From assembly GCA_001443545.1 (NCBI GenBank), contig LMAD01000015.1:1-49618 (forward strand): a stretch of DNA of 49,618 bases, read 5' to 3'. This document shows, in pieces, positions 16,286 through 24,904 of this stretch. The notes beneath the pieces were generated by a model. The model was not told where the DNA came from. It ran no database searches and saw only the letters and a list, made by a program, of their open reading frames with translations. The stretch is from Acidimicrobiaceae bacterium RAAP-2. GTDB taxonomy: Bacteria; Actinomycetota; Acidimicrobiia; Acidimicrobiales; RAAP-2. Every line of letters starts with the position of its first letter. The stretch's first letter is position 1. The translations under genes were made by a program, and so were the position numbers.

Positions 16286-17263
16286 ATGCAGCACATCCAC
16301 CTGGGGACCCTGGAGGTCGCGCGGATCGGGCTCGGGGCGATGGGCATGTCCACCGCGTACACCGGCGCGGGCAGCGACGACGCCGAGTCCATCCGCACCG
16401 TCCAGCGGGCCCTCGACCTCGGCGTCACCCTCATCGACACCGCCGAGATCTACGGTCCCTTCGTCAACGAGGAACTGATCGGCCGGGCCATCCGGGGCCG
16501 TCGCGACGAGGTGGTCCTCGCGACGAAGTTCGGTCTGGTCTCCCACGCCGGCGCCGGTCCGTGGAACCTCGACAGCAGCCCCGCCAACGTGCGAGTCGCG
16601 CTGGAGGGATCGTTGCGGCGCCTCGGCACCGATCACGTCGACCTGTACTACCAACACCGCGTCGATCCCCACACCCCCATCGAGGAGACCGTCGGGGTGC
16701 TCGCCGAGCTGGTGGCCGAGGGCAAGATCCGCCACCTCGGCCTCTCCGAGGCCGGACCCGACACGATCCGCCGCGCCCACGCCGTGCACCCCATCACCGC
16801 GCTGCAGTCGGAGTACTCGCTGTGGACCCGCGACCCCGAACCGACCGTGTTGGCGCTGCTGCGCGAACTGGGCATCGGGCTCGTCGCGTACTCGCCGCTC
16901 GGGCGCGGCTTCTTGACCGGTGCGATCCGCTCGACCGCAGACTTCGCCGATGACGACTCGCGCAAGTCCAACCCCCGTTTCACCGGCGAGAACTTCGAGC
17001 GCAACCTGCGCGCCGTCGACGAGGTCAAGGCCATCGCGGCCGAAGTCGGCGCGACGCCCGCCCAGGTCGCCCTGGCGTGGGTCCTCGCCCAGGGCGAGGA
17101 CGTCGTCCCGATCCCCGGGACCAAACGGGTGTCGCGACTCGAGGAGAACGTCGCCGCCGACGCCGTGCAGCTGACCAGTGAGCAGATCGACCAGCTCACG
17201 GCCGTCACGCCCGCGGCCGGTGAGCACCACAACGAACAGCAGATGCGCATGATCGAACGCTGA
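16286..17263 (+). CDS. aldo/keto reductase (AKR13-like)
   Basis: A 325-residue NADP(H)-linked TIM-barrel reductase. The catalytic tetrad is visible: Asp in IDTAEIYG, Tyr in the same motif, Lys in LATKFG and His in YYQHRVDP. The C-terminal GTKRVSRLEEN motif binds the NADP 2'-phosphate. The start has GAGGGAG upstream. It has a paralogue at 39921 with the same motif spacing. Context (Dabb and MarR genes) does not reveal its carbonyl substrate. Confidence 0.93.
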   Translation: MQHIHLGTLEVARIGLGAMGMSTAYTGAGSDDAESIRTVQRALDLGVTLIDTAEIYGPFVNEELIGRAIRGRRDEVVLATKFGLVSHAGAGPWNLDSSPANVRVALEGSLRRLGTDHVDLYYQHRVDPHTPIEETVGVLAELVAEGKIRHLGLSEAGPDTIRRAHAVHPITALQSEYSLWTRDPEPTVLALLRELGIGLVAYSPLGRGFLTGAIRSTADFADDDSRKSNPRFTGENFERNLRAVDEVKAIAAEVGATPAQVALAWVLAQGEDVVPIPGTKRVSRLEENVAADAVQLTSEQIDQLTAVTPAAGEHHNEQQMRMIER

Positions 17264-17431
17264 ACCATTCGAACGGCGGTGGGTGCGCCGCGCCGGATCG
17301 CGGTGGGAGTCGATGGTCGAGGGCTGGCCGTCCGACGGGTTGGTCTCGGGAGTGTTGGGGGGTGAGCTCACATCGACCGGGCGGCTCGTGGAACCGGTAC
17401 CGGTAACACGGGTGAATGAACGGGAATCGAG

Positions 17432-17452
17432 ATAGTTGCACTATGCAATAAT
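17432..17452. promoter_or_regulatory. candidate MarR operator
   Basis: TTGCA-CTA-TGCAA (17436-17448) is a perfect 5+3+5 inverted repeat. With the flanking ATAG and TAAT it becomes a 21-base imperfect palindrome matching 7 of 9 positions per arm. It ends seven bases before the GTG of the MarR gene, overlapping where its promoter must lie. This suits autorepression. Confidence 0.6.
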
Positions 17453-17458
17453 CAGTGG

Positions 17459-17944
17459 GTGAAAGTAAGTTCCGATCAGTCTCGATCTCGTGAGCCGGTG
17501 ATCGATGCGTTCATCTCGGCCAGTCGGGCCCTCGTTGCGGTCGCCGTTCGATCCCTGTCCGACGTGGCCGAAGAGGTCACGCTCACCCAGTACCGGACAC
17601 TCGTCGTGCTGGCGGGACGGGGACCGCAACGACTTTCGACGTTGGCCCAGGCGGTCGGCGTCACGCCGGCGACCGCTACGCGGATGTGCGATCGCCTCGT
17701 TCGAAAGAAGTTGATCAACCGCCGGGTCGAACGCGACGATCGGCGAAACGTGCGCATCTCGCTCAGTGAATCGGGCCGCGCCCTGGTGCACCTCGTCACG
17801 TCGAATCGTCGTCGAGAGATCGAGCAGATCGTTCGCGGCATCACCGACGAGGACCGCGACGTCTTCATCAAGGTGCTCGACCGATTCACCCTGGCCGCCG
17901 GCGAGCTGCCAGAGCAGGACTGGGCCACCGGGTGGGAGATCTGA
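17459..17944 (+). CDS. MarR family transcriptional regulator
   Basis: A 161-residue winged-helix dimer. The recognition helix lies in RLSTLAQAVGVTPATATRMCDRLVRKKL and the wing in RRVERDDRRNVRISLSESG. The start is GTG at 17459, immediately behind a palindromic operator and with no ribosome site. The TGA stop overlaps the ATG of the CLC transporter (TGATG), so the pair is almost certainly one operon, and the regulator probably controls the antiporter and itself. The ligand is unknown; a phenolic or acid signal is typical for the family. Confidence 0.92.
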   Translation: MKVSSDQSRSREPVIDAFISASRALVAVAVRSLSDVAEEVTLTQYRTLVVLAGRGPQRLSTLAQAVGVTPATATRMCDRLVRKKLINRRVERDDRRNVRISLSESGRALVHLVTSNRRREIEQIVRGITDEDRDVFIKVLDRFTLAAGELPEQDWATGWEI

Positions 17945-20016
17945 TGGTCGCCAAGTCCAGCGTCCCGCGTCACCAACGCCGGAACCCCTCGCGCGACTTC
18001 CAGGTTCGAGCGTCGGTCTGGATCGGTGCGGCCAGCTACGGGCGCAAGTGGCTCATCCTCGGCACGATCATCGGCGTGATCGCGGGGCTCGGCGCGGTGG
18101 TGTTCTACGAGACGTTGCAGTTCGCCAGCTGGTTCTTCCTGCACGTGCTCGCTGGCTACACCGAACCGTCGCCCGTGGGCGAGGGATACCGGGTGGCGTC
18201 GGCTCACTTCGCGCGTCCCTGGGCGATTCCCTTAGTGGCGGGCGGCGGCGCCCTCGCCGGGGCGATCTTGGTCTTTACGATCGCGCCCGAGGCTCAGGGT
18301 CACGGTACCGACGCGGCGATCGCCGCGGTCCACCACAACCCGCGCGGGATCCGATTTCGGACGGTGGTCGTGAAAATCATTGCGTCAGCGCTCACCATCG
18401 GCTCTGGCGGATCGGGCGGACGCGAGGGGCCGACGGGCCAGATCAGCGCCGGCTTCGGTTCGTTGCTCGCCCGACTGCTGGACCTCAGCCCGTCCGACGC
18501 GCGCATCGCGGTGTCGAGCGGCATCGGATCGGGCATCGGGTCGATCTTCGGTGCACCGCTCGGCGGCGCGGTGCTCGCGACCGAGATCATGTACCGCGAT
18601 GACTTCGAGGTCGAGGCGTTGGTGCCGGCGTTCATCGCGTCCATTGTCGGTTTCACCGTCTGGGGGTCGATTGAGGGCTTCGGACCCCTCTTCGGCTACA
18701 CGGTCAACTACCACTTGATGAACGCCTTCCAGCTCGTCTGGTTCGCGATCATCGGCGTCCTGGGTGGTCTCATCGGCCTGCTCTACGCCAAGGGCTTCTA
18801 CGCGATGGTCGGGGTCTTCCAACGCCTGGCGCTTCCGCGGTGGGCGCGCCCGGCCCTCGGGGGGCTCCTCGTGGGTCTCATGGCCCTGGCGATACCCGAG
18901 GTCCTCGGCACGGGTTACGGATGGATCCAACAGGGACTCGGCCCCCAGTTGCTCCACATCCCAATCTGGATCGTGCTCATCCTGCCCTTCGCGCGCATCG
19001 CGGCGACCGGACTCTCGATCGGTTCGGGCGGTTCGGGCGGTATCTTCGGGCCCGGTATGGTGATCGGCGCCTTCGTCGGTGCCGGAGTCTGGCGGGTCCT
19101 GGCTCCGCTCAACGGCAGTCTCGGCCACGACCCCGCGCCGTACGTGATCGTGGGCATGATGGCCTGCTTCGGCAGCATCTCGCGCGCCCCACTCGCGGTG
19201 ATGCTCATGGTCGCCGAAATGACCGGGTCGCTCTCGATGGTCGTCCCGGCGATGGTGGCGGTCGGGCTGGCGACGCTCATCGTCCGCCGTGGCGATGACA
19301 CGATCTATCGCAGCCAGCTCAAGAGTCGAAGCGAGTCGCCGGCCCACCGCATTTTGGCGGGCCTGCCGCTACTCACCGTGATCCCGACGTCCCAGGCCAT
19401 GGTCCCCGTGCGCTGTCAACTGCGCGCGTCAGCGACCACGGCGAGCGCGCTGACCCAACTGCTCGAGAGCGACGTCACGGCGGCGCCAGTCGTCGACGAC
19501 GGGGGGATCTACCTCGGGATCACGACCAACGAGATCCTGCAACGCGCTGACCTCGAGGGCGAGACGTCGCGGGTCGTGGACTGCATGGACGAGAACTTCG
19601 CCCCGATCCACCAGTCGGTTCGATTGAACGTGGTCCTCGAGATCCTGACCGCGACGCCGCAGACCTGGGGAGCCGTCGTCGACGATCGTCGTACCGTGGT
19701 CGGTACCATCGCCATCTCCGACCTCGTCCGTGGGTATCGCCGGGCGCTGCAGGCGAGCCTGCGCCAGGCGACCGAGTTGAGTGGCGCCGGTGAGACGCTC
19801 TACGTAGCGGTGTCGGAGGGCTCGGCGATGGACGGCCAACGCCTCCGCGACGCGGGGATTCCCCGGGGCGTGCTGATCACGTTGATCGAGCGCCGACGAG
19901 ACACGATTCAACCGACCGGCGACGTGGTCATCGAGTCCGGTGACCGCCTCACCGCGCTCGGCGCCAAGGACGACCTGCAACTCCTGGGCGCCCTGGCCGG
20001 CGCCTCTCCCACCTAA
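17944..20016 (+). CDS. CLC-type chloride transporter with CBS pair and TrkA-C domain
   Basis: A 690-residue protein. The CLC membrane domain (about 35-440) has GSGGSGGREGP with gating Glu161 and GSGGIFGPGMVIGA as the second anion-site motif. The first anion motif reads GHGTD instead of GSGIP, and the internal proton-pathway glutamate of E. coli ClcA appears to be Ile in LATEIMYRDD, so transport mechanism is uncertain. A pair of CBS domains (about 460-600) and a C-terminal TrkA-C/RCK domain (about 610-690) follow, likely sensing a nucleotide or ion. The ATG at 17944 overlaps the marR stop and has GGGAG five bases upstream; GTG 17932 is a weaker option. Confidence 0.9.
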   Translation: MVAKSSVPRHQRRNPSRDFQVRASVWIGAASYGRKWLILGTIIGVIAGLGAVVFYETLQFASWFFLHVLAGYTEPSPVGEGYRVASAHFARPWAIPLVAGGGALAGAILVFTIAPEAQGHGTDAAIAAVHHNPRGIRFRTVVVKIIASALTIGSGGSGGREGPTGQISAGFGSLLARLLDLSPSDARIAVSSGIGSGIGSIFGAPLGGAVLATEIMYRDDFEVEALVPAFIASIVGFTVWGSIEGFGPLFGYTVNYHLMNAFQLVWFAIIGVLGGLIGLLYAKGFYAMVGVFQRLALPRWARPALGGLLVGLMALAIPEVLGTGYGWIQQGLGPQLLHIPIWIVLILPFARIAATGLSIGSGGSGGIFGPGMVIGAFVGAGVWRVLAPLNGSLGHDPAPYVIVGMMACFGSISRAPLAVMLMVAEMTGSLSMVVPAMVAVGLATLIVRRGDDTIYRSQLKSRSESPAHRILAGLPLLTVIPTSQAMVPVRCQLRASATTASALTQLLESDVTAAPVVDDGGIYLGITTNEILQRADLEGETSRVVDCMDENFAPIHQSVRLNVVLEILTATPQTWGAVVDDRRTVVGTIAISDLVRGYRRALQASLRQATELSGAGETLYVAVSEGSAMDGQRLRDAGIPRGVLITLIERRRDTIQPTGDVVIESGDRLTALGAKDDLQLLGALAGASPT

Positions 20017-20183
20017 TCGATGCGTCGCTGCGTTCACGGACGAAGCCGGTCGCGGAGGTAGCCGTCATGTTGCCATGCCGTCTCACGGCCGACCGCTCAT
20101 CGTGGCGTCGCCCCCGTCGCCAGCGTCGCACGGTGACGTCCGTCGAGGTCCTTTTACGATTCGGCGCGCGACGTTGACTCGAC

Positions 20184-20843
20184 CTAGCGTCGGTCGTCTT
20201 GGCCGTCGCCCCCCTTGGGTAGATGCGCCGTCGGGACGTTCAAGTTGAAGTGCAGCCCCACGAGGCGGATGGTGAAGCAGACGAACGCTTCGGCGAGGGC
20301 CACCGCGGCGTCGTAGACGTGCAGGTTGAGGGTGACCGCGGTGATCGCCGCGCCAACGAGGGCCGGCACGGCGTAGAGGCCGCTGGTGAGCACGGTCGGG
20401 ACGCGGCGGATGATCACGTCTCGGATCGTGCCGCCCCCCACCCCGGTGATGGCCCCGAGGATCGTCGACTGGAACGGTCCCAGGCCGTGGGCGTAGGCGA
20501 CCACCGTCCCGGTGACGCAGAAGAGGCTGAGCCCCGCGGCGTCGAGCAGGTTGATCGAACGCGTCACGCGCGAGAGGTATCGGCGCCCGAGGAAAGCCAC
20601 CACGGCGCTGACCAGCGCGACGGTCAGGTAGCGCCAGTCGCGGAAGGTCGCCGGCGGCAGCGCGCCGATGAGGACGTCGCGGACGATCCCACCGCCGAGC
20701 GCGGTCATCATGCCGAGCACAATCACCCCGACGAGGTCGAGTCGCTCGGCTTCCATCGCCGTGAGCGCACCGTTGAGCCCGAAGACGAACGTCCCGGTGA
20801 GTTCCAGCACCAACAGCAAGGTCGGGGTGACCTCCACGATCAC
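20184..20843 (-). CDS. UPF0126 (TRIC-type) membrane protein
   Basis: A 219-residue protein with seven predicted helices made of two similar halves, as in the UPF0126/TRIC family of bacterial cation channels. Each half has the hallmark glycine motif: ALGGGIVRDVLIG and GVGGGTIRDVIIR. The start GTG at 20843 shares GTGA with the stop of the upstream M20 amidohydrolase, so translation is coupled. The C terminus is a short charged tail. Prokaryotic TRIC homologues conduct monovalent cations, but an amino-acid-related role is also suspected for some members; the pairing with an amidohydrolase would fit either. Confidence 0.88.
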   Translation of the reverse strand: MIVEVTPTLLLVLELTGTFVFGLNGALTAMEAERLDLVGVIVLGMMTALGGGIVRDVLIGALPPATFRDWRYLTVALVSAVVAFLGRRYLSRVTRSINLLDAAGLSLFCVTGTVVAYAHGLGPFQSTILGAITGVGGGTIRDVIIRRVPTVLTSGLYAVPALVGAAITAVTLNLHVYDAAVALAEAFVCFTIRLVGLHFNLNVPTAHLPKGGDGQDDRR

Positions 20844-22132
20844 CCGACGCCAGCGTCGTTGGCCAACCAGGCGAGGGCCGCGACCACCAGTGCCTCGGTG
20901 CCGGTGTCGAGGGTCGGCTGGATCACCGGGGCGAAGTTCGCCGAGTGGTTGACCGGCACGTCCTGGTCGAGGCGACCGGCCCGTTCGGCCTCGCGGTAGG
21001 TGGCCGGATCGACGCCCCCGATGGCCCAGTAGGTGGAGGGGACGCCGAGCGCCCTCGGGAGGTCGCTGAAGTCCTCGCTCGCGCTCTGGAGCGCGAGGGT
21101 GCCGGCCCGCTCGCCGAAGTGGTGCGCGAAGGCGGCCGCCACCCGCGCGGTGACAGCATCGTCGTTCTCGGTGAGTGGGAACCGGTCGTAGAGCTCGAAC
21201 TCGGCGGGCCGGGGCGAGCCCGACGCCTCGCACTCGGCGTTGACGATGCGACGGATCGCGCCGAGCGCGGCGGCGCGGATCCCCTCGTCGTAGGTGCGCA
21301 GGTTCACCTCGATCACCGCGCGGTCGGCAATCACATTGCTCTTGGTCCCGGCGCGCACGCTGCCCACCGTCACGACGAGCGGCTCACCGGGCCGGGTCTC
21401 GCGAGAGACCACCGTCTGGAGTCGAATGACGATCATCGCGGCCAGGACGACCGGGTCGACGGCGGCCTGGGGCATGGAGCCGTGTGCCCCTCGCCCGTGC
21501 ACGGTGATCCGCAGACTGTCGGCGGCCGACAGGACCGGGCCCGACCGGGTGGCGACGAGGCCCGCCGGCGTGGCCAAGACGTGCTGGGCCATCGCGACGT
21601 CGATGGTGGGGATGACGCCACTGAGGCCGTCGTCGACCATGGACCTCGCGCCGTCGCCGGTCTCCTCGGCCGGTTGGAAGAGCGCGACCAGCGATCCCGT
21701 CCAGTGTTCGCGGCGCCGGGCGAGCAACGCGGCGGCGCCGAGCAGGCAGGTCACGTGCACGTCGTGGCCGCACGCGTGCATCACCGGCACCGCCTGGCCG
21801 TCGGGGTCCGTCACCACCTCCGTGCTCGCGTAGGCGAGTTGGGTGCGTTCCTGGACGGGCAGGGCGTCCATGTCGGCGCGAAGCAGCACCGCGGGGCCAT
21901 CGCCGTTGCCGAGCACGCCCACCACGCCGGTGCCGCCGAGGTGCTCGTGGACTTCGAAGCCCTCGGCGCGCAGTCGCGTCGCCACGGTCTCGGCGGTCAC
22001 GACCTCGTGGTGGGACAGTTCGGGGTGGGCGTGCAACTCGCGGTAGAGGTCCTCCTGCCAGCCCCGCACGGCGTCGAGTCCGCAAAGGACCCCTTGAACC
22101 GAGGGACGAGGCGACGAGGGCGGTGCGCTCAC
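20840..22132 (-). CDS. M20 family amidohydrolase / metallopeptidase
   Basis: A 430-residue zinc-dependent amidohydrolase of the M20D (IAA-amino-acid hydrolase/hippurate hydrolase) type. It starts with HPELSHHEVVTAETV; metal ligands lie in HACGHDVH, in FQPAEETGDGA and in a C-terminal SASEDFSDLP. The dimerisation domain contains GRGAHGSMP. It removes an acyl or aminoacyl group from N-substituted amino acids. The GTG at 22132 (protein starting VSAPPSSPRPS) is preferred; the frame stays open farther upstream but without domain content. Its stop overlaps the UPF0126 start. Confidence 0.9.
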   Translation of the reverse strand: MSAPPSSPRPSVQGVLCGLDAVRGWQEDLYRELHAHPELSHHEVVTAETVATRLRAEGFEVHEHLGGTGVVGVLGNGDGPAVLLRADMDALPVQERTQLAYASTEVVTDPDGQAVPVMHACGHDVHVTCLLGAAALLARRREHWTGSLVALFQPAEETGDGARSMVDDGLSGVIPTIDVAMAQHVLATPAGLVATRSGPVLSAADSLRITVHGRGAHGSMPQAAVDPVVLAAMIVIRLQTVVSRETRPGEPLVVTVGSVRAGTKSNVIADRAVIEVNLRTYDEGIRAAALGAIRRIVNAECEASGSPRPAEFELYDRFPLTENDDAVTARVAAAFAHHFGERAGTLALQSASEDFSDLPRALGVPSTYWAIGGVDPATYREAERAGRLDQDVPVNHSANFAPVIQPTLDTGTEALVVAALAWLANDAGVG

Positions 22133-22191
22133 CGCTTCAGTCTGGCAGATTCGCTTCTCGCTGGCGGGCCCGTCGCGTCGTCGGTCAGCGT

Positions 22192-22920
22192 TCAGTCCAC
22201 GCCGAGGCGCATCCCCGCGGTCTTGTAGAGGACCCCGCCGGGGGTGATGTAGAAGGCTTCGAGACCCGCCAGGTCGTCGAGGAGCGAGAGGACCTCGTGG
22301 CCACCGACCGCGAGGGCCGTCGCGAGCGCGTCGGTGAGCGCGAGGTCTCCGCCCACCACCGTCGCCGACACCGCGGCGACCTCGCCACCGAAGGGGTTCA
22401 CCAGGTGCTCGCCGCGCTCGTAGGTCCCCGAGGTCGCCGCGGACGAGTCGACGCGCACCACCGCGCAGAGCGCGTCGCGCTCGCGGGGGTGTTGGACGCC
22501 GACGTCGTAGCTCGAGCCGGGCGTGACGCACACGTCACCACCGGCGTTCACGAGCGCCGAGGCCACGCCCCCCTCGGCGAGCACGGCCAGGGCGCGCTGG
22601 GCGGCCCAGCCCTTCACCAGTCCGGTGGGGTCGAAGCCGCCGGCCATCGCCCACGGGTCGAAGAATCCCTGGGTCACGTCGCGCGCGTCCTCACAGCGCG
22701 CGATGACCTCGTCGAGCAGGGCCGACGGCGTCGCGACCTCTCCGCGGCGGAACCGCGACAGCTCGCTGTTGGGCTTCCAGGTGCTGAAGCGCTCGTCGAG
22801 GCGGTGCAGCTCGGCCGCGGCCGCGTCGAGCAGCGCGTCGACGTGTTCGTCGGGCAGGTCGCCGGGATCGACGAGGAACGAGACGACCGTCCCCATGACC
22901 GGCTCGGCCCGCGAGATCAC
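22192..22920 (-). CDS. apbE: FAD:protein FMN transferase (ApbE family)
   Basis: Attaches FMN covalently, from FAD, to a Thr or Ser of FMN-binding-domain proteins. A 242-residue protein: EPVMGTVVSF at the N terminus, FDPTGLVKGWAAQRA and NAGGDVCV for FAD binding, and TDALATAL near the C terminus with the Mg-binding Asp. It has no signal peptide or lipobox, unlike many secreted ApbE lipoproteins, so flavin transfer may happen inside the cell. The GTG at 22920 shares GTGA with the stop of the FMN-binding-domain gene. Third gene of the electron-transfer operon; its substrate is almost surely the neighbouring protein. Confidence 0.93.
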   Translation of the reverse strand: MISRAEPVMGTVVSFLVDPGDLPDEHVDALLDAAAAELHRLDERFSTWKPNSELSRFRRGEVATPSALLDEVIARCEDARDVTQGFFDPWAMAGGFDPTGLVKGWAAQRALAVLAEGGVASALVNAGGDVCVTPGSSYDVGVQHPRERDALCAVVRVDSSAATSGTYERGEHLVNPFGGEVAAVSATVVGGDLALTDALATALAVGGHEVLSLLDDLAGLEAFYITPGGVLYKTAGMRLGVD

Positions 22921-23372
22921 TTGAAGCGGAGCTTGTCGAGGGCGCCCTGGATGGAGTAGGCGTAGGCCTCGCTGGTGTAGGTCGCCCCGGTGATCGCGTT
23001 GATCCGGATGCCCTGGGCCTTGAGCACCTCGGTCTTGAGGATCGGCACGACGTACTGCTCGAGCTGCGTCGAGTAGGCGTCGAGCGTTTGGAGACCCTGG
23101 ACGCGCAGGTCGACGATGCGGTGGCCCGCGATGACGACCTTGACCGCCAGCTGGCCGTAGCTGTAGTTCTCGACCGGGCCGACCGCGGTGGCGTTCGCCG
23201 GGCCGGTGCCCGTCGCGATGGTCGTCGTGGTCGTCGAGCCGCCCGTCGGGACCGCCGTCGTCGGCGTCGCGGCCTTCAAGAGCACCCCGGTCTTGGTCGG
23301 CGAGCCGTAGAGCGCCACGACACTGGTGAATCCGGCGGCGGTCGCCCCGAGCAACGTGAGTATCCGTTTCAT
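22917..23372 (-). CDS. exported FMN-binding domain protein
   Basis: A 151-residue protein with an N-terminal signal anchor (MKRILTLLGATAAGFTSVVAL), a low-complexity Thr/Gly linker (residues about 36-58) and one FMN_bind domain. The flavinylation motif is NAITGATYTS, with Thr133 the likely attachment site for FMN by phosphoester bond. FMN_bind domains of this type carry electrons outside the membrane in RnfG, NqrC and extracellular electron-transfer systems. The start ATG lies 11 bases after the ferric-reductase-like gene. It should receive electrons from that membrane protein and pass them to an external acceptor. Confidence 0.92.
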   Translation of the reverse strand: MKRILTLLGATAAGFTSVVALYGSPTKTGVLLKAATPTTAVPTGGSTTTTTIATGTGPANATAVGPVENYSYGQLAVKVVIAGHRIVDLRVQGLQTLDAYSTQLEQYVVPILKTEVLKAQGIRINAITGATYTSEAYAYSIQGALDKLRFK

Positions 23373-23383
23373 CTCTCCCCGTC

Positions 23384-24775
23384 CTAGAGCGCGTAGACCT
23401 CTTGGTGCACGGCGTGCGCGGGCACGCCCGCTTCGCGTGCCATGGCGGCGCCGGCACGCACGAAGTGACTCGAGCCGCTGATGAACACGTCGCGCTTGGC
23501 GAGGTCGGGGATGAGCCGGGCGATCGACGCCATCGGCACCTCGTCACGGTTGCCGACCAGCCGGTGCGTCACCCCCTTGCGGTGCCGCACGAGCTCTTCG
23601 ACCTCGTCGGCGAGGAAGAGCTCGTCCTCGCTGGCCGCGCGCAGCACGACGATGGGCCGCGACTTGAGCGGCAGGTCCTCGAGCAGCGAGCGCACGGCGG
23701 TGACGCCGACGCCGCCGGCGATCAGGACGGCGTTGCGCCGGCGCTGCGCGTGCACGGTGAAGGCGCCGTAGGGGCCCTCCAGGGCGACGCGGGTGCCGAC
23801 CGGGATGTTCGCGAGTTCGCGGGTGAAGTCGCCCACCCCCTTGACGGTGAGGCGCAGGTACGGGGGCTGGGGCAGGCCCGAGACCGTGAAGGGGTGGGCC
23901 TGCCACCACATCCGCGGGGTCAGGAACCGCCACTCGCAGAACTGGCCACCGGCGATGGCGAGCCGGTCGAGCTCGCGGCCCTCGAGAATCACCGAGACGA
24001 CGTCACGACCCTCGGCCACCACGTCGACGACCCGGAGCCGGTGGCGTCGCGTCCGGTAGACCGGCACGCCCACGCGATAGGTCAGCATCAGCGCCGCGGC
24101 GAGTAACCACGCGACCGTCCAGGCGATCCGCACCACCGGGTGTCGCACGAAGGACGGACCGAGTACGACCTCGTGGGCGAAGGCGAGGATGAGCGCGGCG
24201 TACATGAGCAGGTGGAGCAGCCACCACCGCTCGCGCGGCATGCGCGTGCGGACCGCGCGGATCGACGCGAGTCCGATCAGCACCATGATTCCCAGGGCCA
24301 CCGTCGCGGTCACCATGTTGGGGAAGGTCCGCAGGAGCACGCCGACCTCGGCCCAAACCCCCTGTTTGGCGGACTGGGCGTAGGCGACGGTGAGCAGCAC
24401 GGCGTGGGCCGCGATCAACCCGATCGTCCACGGGGCGAGTCGTCGGTGCCAGAGCAGCACGCCGTCCTGGCCGAGCGTGCGCTCGAGCGCCGGCGCGCGA
24501 CTGGCCATCACCACCATCAGCAGCGCGGCGTAGGTCCCGGCGAGGCCGGACGTCGAGCCGAGGAACATGGCGAGCCCGCCCTGGAGGTGGACTTCGCTCC
24601 AGGTGCCGTCGACCAGCGGCAGCCCGAGTACTAACCCCAGGCCGATCCCCGCGACCACCAATACGGCGTAGAAGGAGGCGGCGTTGGGCCGACGGGCCGA
24701 GGACGTGCGCGTCTCGAGCTCTCTCGACCGGGGGCCCGACGTCGACTCTCGGGGGTAGAAGGTAAGCGAGTCCAC
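23384..24775 (-). CDS. ferric-reductase-like transmembrane flavoprotein
   Basis: A 463-residue NOX/FRE-type protein. About six helices (35-235) carry two His pairs, His110/His124 and His188/His201, spaced 13 apart as for two bis-histidine hemes. The cytoplasmic part binds FAD (HPFTVSG) and NAD(P)H (GGVGVTAVRSLLEDL and the late SGSSHFV motif). It should move electrons from cytoplasmic NAD(P)H across the membrane. The start is GTG at 24775 with GGAGGA close upstream (short spacing). First gene of a three-gene operon with an FMN-binding-domain protein and ApbE, which suggests that the electrons leave through a covalently bound FMN rather than directly to iron. Confidence 0.93.
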   Translation of the reverse strand: MDSLTFYPRESTSGPRSRELETRTSSARRPNAASFYAVLVVAGIGLGLVLGLPLVDGTWSEVHLQGGLAMFLGSTSGLAGTYAALLMVVMASRAPALERTLGQDGVLLWHRRLAPWTIGLIAAHAVLLTVAYAQSAKQGVWAEVGVLLRTFPNMVTATVALGIMVLIGLASIRAVRTRMPRERWWLLHLLMYAALILAFAHEVVLGPSFVRHPVVRIAWTVAWLLAAALMLTYRVGVPVYRTRRHRLRVVDVVAEGRDVVSVILEGRELDRLAIAGGQFCEWRFLTPRMWWQAHPFTVSGLPQPPYLRLTVKGVGDFTRELANIPVGTRVALEGPYGAFTVHAQRRRNAVLIAGGVGVTAVRSLLEDLPLKSRPIVVLRAASEDELFLADEVEELVRHRKGVTHRLVGNRDEVPMASIARLIPDLAKRDVFISGSSHFVRAGAAMAREAGVPAHAVHQEVYAL

Positions 24776-24904
24776 GGTCCTCCGGTCTCGTACTACGTGC
24801 GTGTAATCACGGAAGACTAACCACCGACTCCGTGGTCGGGCCCGTCATCTTGTGGAGTTCTTATGTTCGGGCGTCTCGTTGCCGTCATCCGGCGCCGCGG
24901 GGGC

